A program made the translations under genes and the position numbers. From assembly GCF_037975245.1 (NCBI RefSeq), contig NC_092583.1:7017264-7081263 (forward strand): a stretch of DNA of 64,000 bases, given 5' to 3'. The notes below the pieces were generated by a model. It was not told the origin of the DNA. It worked only from the letters and a program-made list of their open reading frames with translations, and did no database searches. Within the stretch, counting starts at the first letter, position 1. The number at the start of each line of letters is the position of its first letter. This DNA is from Apostichopus japonicus (Eukaryota; Echinodermata; Holothuroidea; Aspidochirotida; Stichopodidae). This document shows, in pieces, positions 60,681-64,000 of this stretch.

Positions 60681-63458
60681 TTAGGTAAGAAGTTTGAATA
60701 CAGAGAGGTGGTGGTTTTTACGGAAGTAAGTTAATGCTACATTATGTTTCAATAGAAGTTTATTGATCAATGGATCATTCTCTAGGTTGTTTTTGTATAG
60801 TTTGGTATTAAATTCTAAGAGTAGGGTGAATAAGGATTTTGTATTTCCTGCGAGGAGAACGTGAGAGGTAGCTATATAAGAAGGGATTTTTAGGGCAAGT
60901 CGGTAAGCTGTAGTGTGGATTCTACTTAGGATTTGTTTATTGGAGTCTGAGATGGTAAGCAGAGAGATGCTTCCGTAACTGAGAATTGGTTTTATTTTGG
61001 AGTTGTAGATTTGGATAGTGGTTTTCGCAGGGAAATTATACTTATGTGAGAGGATTTGGATGTATTTAAGGTGGGACCAGCAGCGGCCTGCGGTTCTAGT
61101 ACAGTGTAGGTTAAAGGATAGTTTATTATCAAAAGTGATACCAAGGAAGGTTGCATTGGGAGAGGCAGTGATTGGGGAGTTGAACAGGTTAATTTTGGAA
61201 ATATAGTTACGAAGTTTTGAGTTTTTAAAGGAGAAATTGACTAAGTTAGATTTTGAGGGGTTTATTTTTATTCTCCACATTGAGCACCAGTTTTCGAGAT
61301 GTGTAATTGCTTTTTTGAGATTAAGTTCCGTTATATGAATATTTTTACTGGTGCTCCAGATGGCTATATCGTCAGCGTACTGACTATAGTTGCAGTTTGA
61401 GAGAGGGGGGATGTTTAGATCATTTACAAACAGGGTGTAGAGGAGGGGACTGAGAACAGCGCCCTGAGGGGTGCCTGCACGAAGTGGAATGGGGTTAGAA
61501 TGATGGTTTTTGTAGTAAATTTTTGTGTTGCGATCATTAAGGAAAGAGGAAAGGAGTCTGGTGTAATTGGGGGGAAGATTATAGTTTAGTAGCTTAATTC
61601 TTATGCCGTTGTGCCAGGTTTTGTCAAATGCTTTTTCGGCATCAAGGAAGAGGGCATTGGTATATTGTTTTTTAATGAATCCGATTCGGATTTCTTCGGA
61701 AAGACGAAAAGTTTGATTTAAGGTAGATTTGTGTGTACGGAAACCTGATTGAGATGGGGAGAAATAATCATTTAGTTCTAAGTGAGTTCTAGTGCGGTTA
61801 TCTATTATTCTTTCAAAAATTTTGCCAAGGGCTGGGAGGAGGCTAATTGGGCGGTAGTTTTGTATTTTGGTGCGGTCTTTATTTGGTTTAGGTATTAGAA
61901 TCATTTTTGCGTATTTCCACGGGGTTGGGAAATAGCCCAGTCTAAGTAAATCGTTAAAAAGAGGGATAATATGAGAGTTGATGAAAATTGGTGGGGATTT
62001 TTTAAGCATTAAGTAATTAATATTGTCAAGACCAGGGGAGGAGGTATTTTTGCATTTTTTTGTGGCGCTATACCAATCGTTTAAGTCTATTTTTTTTAGT
62101 AGAGGGATGTTATCGTTGAGATATCCTGAGGAGTTGGGGGTAAAGCTGATTGCATTTCTGCTAATTGTTTGGTCTATTTCTTGTTTGAAATTGTTATCGT
62201 AAGGGGGGCCATCAAAGATATTAAAAATATTTTTAAAGTGTGATTCAATTAGCTTAATTTGATCTTGTGTATTTGTGATCAGGTTACCTGCATCATCTTT
62301 AATGCCTTGGTCTGAATTACCAGTGTTTGGGGTTAGAATGGGATTTATGATGTTTTTTAAGTTTTTCCAGAAGTGTTTTGGGTTTTTGTCATTTATGATT
62401 GAATCGCATTTGTTTTGGACTCGTTTTTGGTCGTCCGCCAAAATTTGTCTATTTATTTGTTTTTTAAGTTGGTTAATTTGGGTTTTTAGAGTTGGATCTC
62501 GAGAGATCATATAGGTTCTGCGAAGACGGCGTCTGAGTTTAATTAGTGTAAGAATATTCCTATTTAGTTTTCGATTTTTGTTTTGTTTTGTTTTTAACGG
62601 ACAATGTTTTTTGAAGATATTGAAGATATGTTGGGCAATGCTATCACAGTAGTTGTCAATATAATTTAGATCGTTGTTGTGGTTTTTGTAAATGGGGATA
62701 GTGTTATATGTTACAAGTTCCTCTTTAAATGTTGTCCAGTTTGTTTTATTGTAGTTATATGTTAAATCGTTATTTTGAATGCGATTTAGGTTTAAGTCTA
62801 GCTCAAAGAGGAGTGGAAGATGGTCACTAATTAGGTTATCTTCTAGGATTTGAGTTGAATGAGTTTTAGTTGCGAGGTGGTTTGAGGTTATGGCGTAGTC
62901 CAGTAGTTCAGTATTATTGTTTATTGGGTTTATCCTAGTTTTGGTATTTTGGTTTATTATAGTTAAGTTGTGTTTATCACACAATTCTAAGAGGGATATG
63001 CCCTTTTCAGTTATTTTGGAGCTGCCAAAAATGATGTGGTGGGCGTTTAGATCTCCTAGTAGAATTGTGTTTTTGTTAGAGCATTTTTTTATTATATCAG
63101 TTGATATGGGCTCTCTTGGGGGACTATAGTAGCTAATAATGTGGAGAGGCTTATTATCTCTTTCGAGTACGATTTCAATTATTTGATTATTTGTTTGAGT
63201 TGGGTTGGAGAGGAGAGTGGCATTGAGATTAGTTTTTACAGCTATAAGTACTCCTCCTCTAGAGCGGGAGATATCATTTCTAAAAATTTGGTAACTTGGG
63301 ATGTTCAGGTGGGATTTTGGGTTTAGTTTAGTTTCATTTAGCGAAATGACATCAGGGGAGTGGTTGGTAATTAAACTTAGTAGGAGACTCAGTTTTGGAA
63401 GGATACTGTTTATGTTTAGGTGGAGGAACTTAATCGAAGGTGGGAGGTTGTTTGTCAT
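60681..63458 (-). CDS. LINE ORF2: apurinic-like endonuclease and reverse transcriptase
   Basis: 925 residues, the usual length for Jockey-group ORF2. The endonuclease occupies about residues 8-220: HLNINS (N15), LNETK (E42), GDLNAHH (D136, N138) and SDH (211-213), all expected catalytic positions. The reverse transcriptase covers about 500-760: LIPKPNKD, NYRPISLL, FLDAEKAFD (604-612), AGTPQGAVLSPLLY and YADD (694-697). No RNase H or internal stop is seen. It nicks target DNA and copies the element RNA onto it by target-primed reverse transcription. The ATG overlaps the ORF1 stop as ATGA, so translation probably restarts after ORF1. A 3' UTR follows the stop. Confidence 0.92.
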   Translation of the reverse strand: MTNNLPPSIKFLHLNINSILPKLSLLLSLITNHSPDVISLNETKLNPKSHLNIPSYQIFRNDISRSRGGVLIAVKTNLNATLLSNPTQTNNQIIEIVLERDNKPLHIISYYSPPREPISTDIIKKCSNKNTILLGDLNAHHIIFGSSKITEKGISLLELCDKHNLTIINQNTKTRINPINNNTELLDYAITSNHLATKTHSTQILEDNLISDHLPLLFELDLNLNRIQNNDLTYNYNKTNWTTFKEELVTYNTIPIYKNHNNDLNYIDNYCDSIAQHIFNIFKKHCPLKTKQNKNRKLNRNILTLIKLRRRLRRTYMISRDPTLKTQINQLKKQINRQILADDQKRVQNKCDSIINDKNPKHFWKNLKNIINPILTPNTGNSDQGIKDDAGNLITNTQDQIKLIESHFKNIFNIFDGPPYDNNFKQEIDQTISRNAISFTPNSSGYLNDNIPLLKKIDLNDWYSATKKCKNTSSPGLDNINYLMLKKSPPIFINSHIIPLFNDLLRLGYFPTPWKYAKMILIPKPNKDRTKIQNYRPISLLPALGKIFERIIDNRTRTHLELNDYFSPSQSGFRTHKSTLNQTFRLSEEIRIGFIKKQYTNALFLDAEKAFDKTWHNGIRIKLLNYNLPPNYTRLLSSFLNDRNTKIYYKNHHSNPIPLRAGTPQGAVLSPLLYTLFVNDLNIPPLSNCNYSQYADDIAIWSTSKNIHITELNLKKAITHLENWCSMWRIKINPSKSNLVNFSFKNSKLRNYISKINLFNSPITASPNATFLGITFDNKLSFNLHCTRTAGRCWSHLKYIQILSHKYNFPAKTTIQIYNSKIKPILSYGSISLLTISDSNKQILSRIHTTAYRLALKIPSYIATSHVLLAGNTKSLFTLLLEFNTKLYKNNLENDPLINKLLLKHNVALTYFRKNHHLSVFKLLT

Positions 63459-64000
63459 TTTGGTGATTGAGGAGGGCTGAATATTGAAGGTTGATGGAGA
63501 CGTTCCATAATTAAAGTTTTCGGGATATTTAAGTTGAGGTGTTTTAATGCTAGAACGGTGGAGTAGCTAGCAAGGTCTTCAGGTTTAATGCTGATGTTGG
63601 CTTTTTGAAAGGTATATTGAACTAATTCAATTACAAATGTAGTGATATTAAGTTTTTCTTCGGTTGCGATTTTGTTTGTAATTTCGATTTTAGGGGCAGC
63701 TTTTGTGACATTTGCGTAGGTTCTCTGTACTTGTTGTTTGTTAATTGCTTCTGTTTTGGCTTCTTTAAATTTGGGGCAGCCTTTGTAAAGGGCGGCATGA
63801 CTCCCTGAACAGTTTGCGCATTTCGTATTTTCTTTTTGTTCTGGGCATTCTTTGACCCGGTGGTTTTCGCCACATCTTAGGCATCTGGTTTGATTTTTGC
63901 AGGTGTGATGAGTGTGCCCAAAGAGCTGGCATTTGAAGCATTGGGTTATTTGGGGGGGGGGGGGGGGTTCGTTATATTCTTCAGTTTTGTGTTTGGAATA
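63455..64000 (-). CDS. LINE ORF1, gag-like with three zinc knuckles (partial)
   Basis: 182 codons run open from the window edge to TGA 63455-63457, so the N-terminus is missing. Three knuckles appear: CFKCQLFGHTHHTC (CX2CX4HX4C), CLRCGENHRVKEC (CX2CX3HX4C) and CANCSGSHAALYKGC (CX2CX3HX6C), the layout of Jockey-group nucleocapsid-like proteins that coat the element RNA. A run of 16 C bases just upstream encodes five prolines and keeps the frame. The tail after the knuckles is rich in Lys, Gln and Ser. Confidence 0.88.
   Translation of the reverse strand, partial: YSKHKTEEYNEPPPPPQITQCFKCQLFGHTHHTCKNQTRCLRCGENHRVKECPEQKENTKCANCSGSHAALYKGCPKFKEAKTEAINKQQVQRTYANVTKAAPKIEITNKIATEEKLNITTFVIELVQYTFQKANISIKPEDLASYSTVLALKHLNLNIPKTLIMERLHQPSIFSPPQSPK
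63952..63967. repeat. 16-base homopolymer G/C run in LINE ORF1
   Basis: Sixteen G on the plus strand encode Pro5 and half a codon in ORF1. The frame is in register, but such runs slip easily. Confidence 0.9.

Larger units (their letters stand above)
60262..64000 (-). mobile_element. Jockey-type non-LTR retrotransposon (LINE), 5' end outside window
   Basis: Reading on the minus strand: ORF1 (open at the window edge), ORF2, 3' UTR, an internal A-run (plus-strand T-run near 60353-60377), a hairpin with perfect GACCTC/GAGGTC stem (60299-60314) and a terminal (TTG)n run joined to the SINE. Both ORFs are undamaged over all that is visible, so the copy is young. The clade call rests on the ORF2 motifs and ORF1 zinc knuckles. 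Confidence 0.85.

Noticed and set aside
63631-63873. 80-residue minus-strand ORF starting MAKTTGSKNAQ
   Set aside because: It is an alternate frame of LINE ORF1; the true frame carries the zinc knuckles.

Overview
The window is animal nuclear DNA. It is AT-rich, with short exons bounded by GT/AG sites, long introns, many SINE/LINE/inverted-repeat elements and no bacterial-type gene packing. The gene content (a tensin, and a large gene carrying death-fold, ZU5 and UPA domains) and the repeats suggest an invertebrate deuterostome. An echinoderm such as a sea cucumber is my best guess, but the species is an inference.

Layout. (1) 106-12483, + strand: the last three exons of a tensin gene encode the end of its C-terminal PTB domain. 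A probable long 3' UTR runs to about 15.7 kb. The 11.2-kb intron between the first two of these exons holds a small nested + strand gene with a SANT-like domain (3092-4579) and a 2.6-kb repeat block full of AGGTCA half-sites. (2) 15.7-19.4 kb: intergenic DNA with two inverted-repeat elements that keep target duplications. (3) 19487-22450, + strand: a complete five-exon gene for an unrecognised 373-residue protein with a predicted N-myristoylation signal and acidic segments. (4) 22.5-28.2 kb: repeat-rich DNA with no gene found. (5) 28203-55231, - strand: the centrepiece, twenty exons whose phases all join into one 1912-residue reading frame. The order is NHL/WD-like beta-propeller, DED-like death fold, long 14-residue-repeat coiled coil, DED-like fold, ZU5, UPA, DED-like fold, UBA-like segment, ZU5, UPA, DED-like fold. 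(6) 55-60.3 kb: tandem repeats, a TTTTACC minisatellite and a duplicated tRNA-derived SINE. (7) 60.3-64 kb, - strand: a Jockey-type LINE with an intact 925-residue endonuclease/reverse transcriptase ORF overlapping a CCHC gag-like ORF1 by ATGA.

How it works together. The tensin links integrins to actin, and the nested SANT-like gene looks independent of it. The large gene has the parts of a signalling scaffold: a propeller to sense or bind, a coiled coil to multimerise, ZU5-UPA modules as in UNC5, PIDD and ankyrins, and four death folds to recruit partners. Its second half arose by internal duplication, because six consecutive exons repeat with identical intron phases. I know of no described protein with this order of domains, and consider it the candidate new system here.
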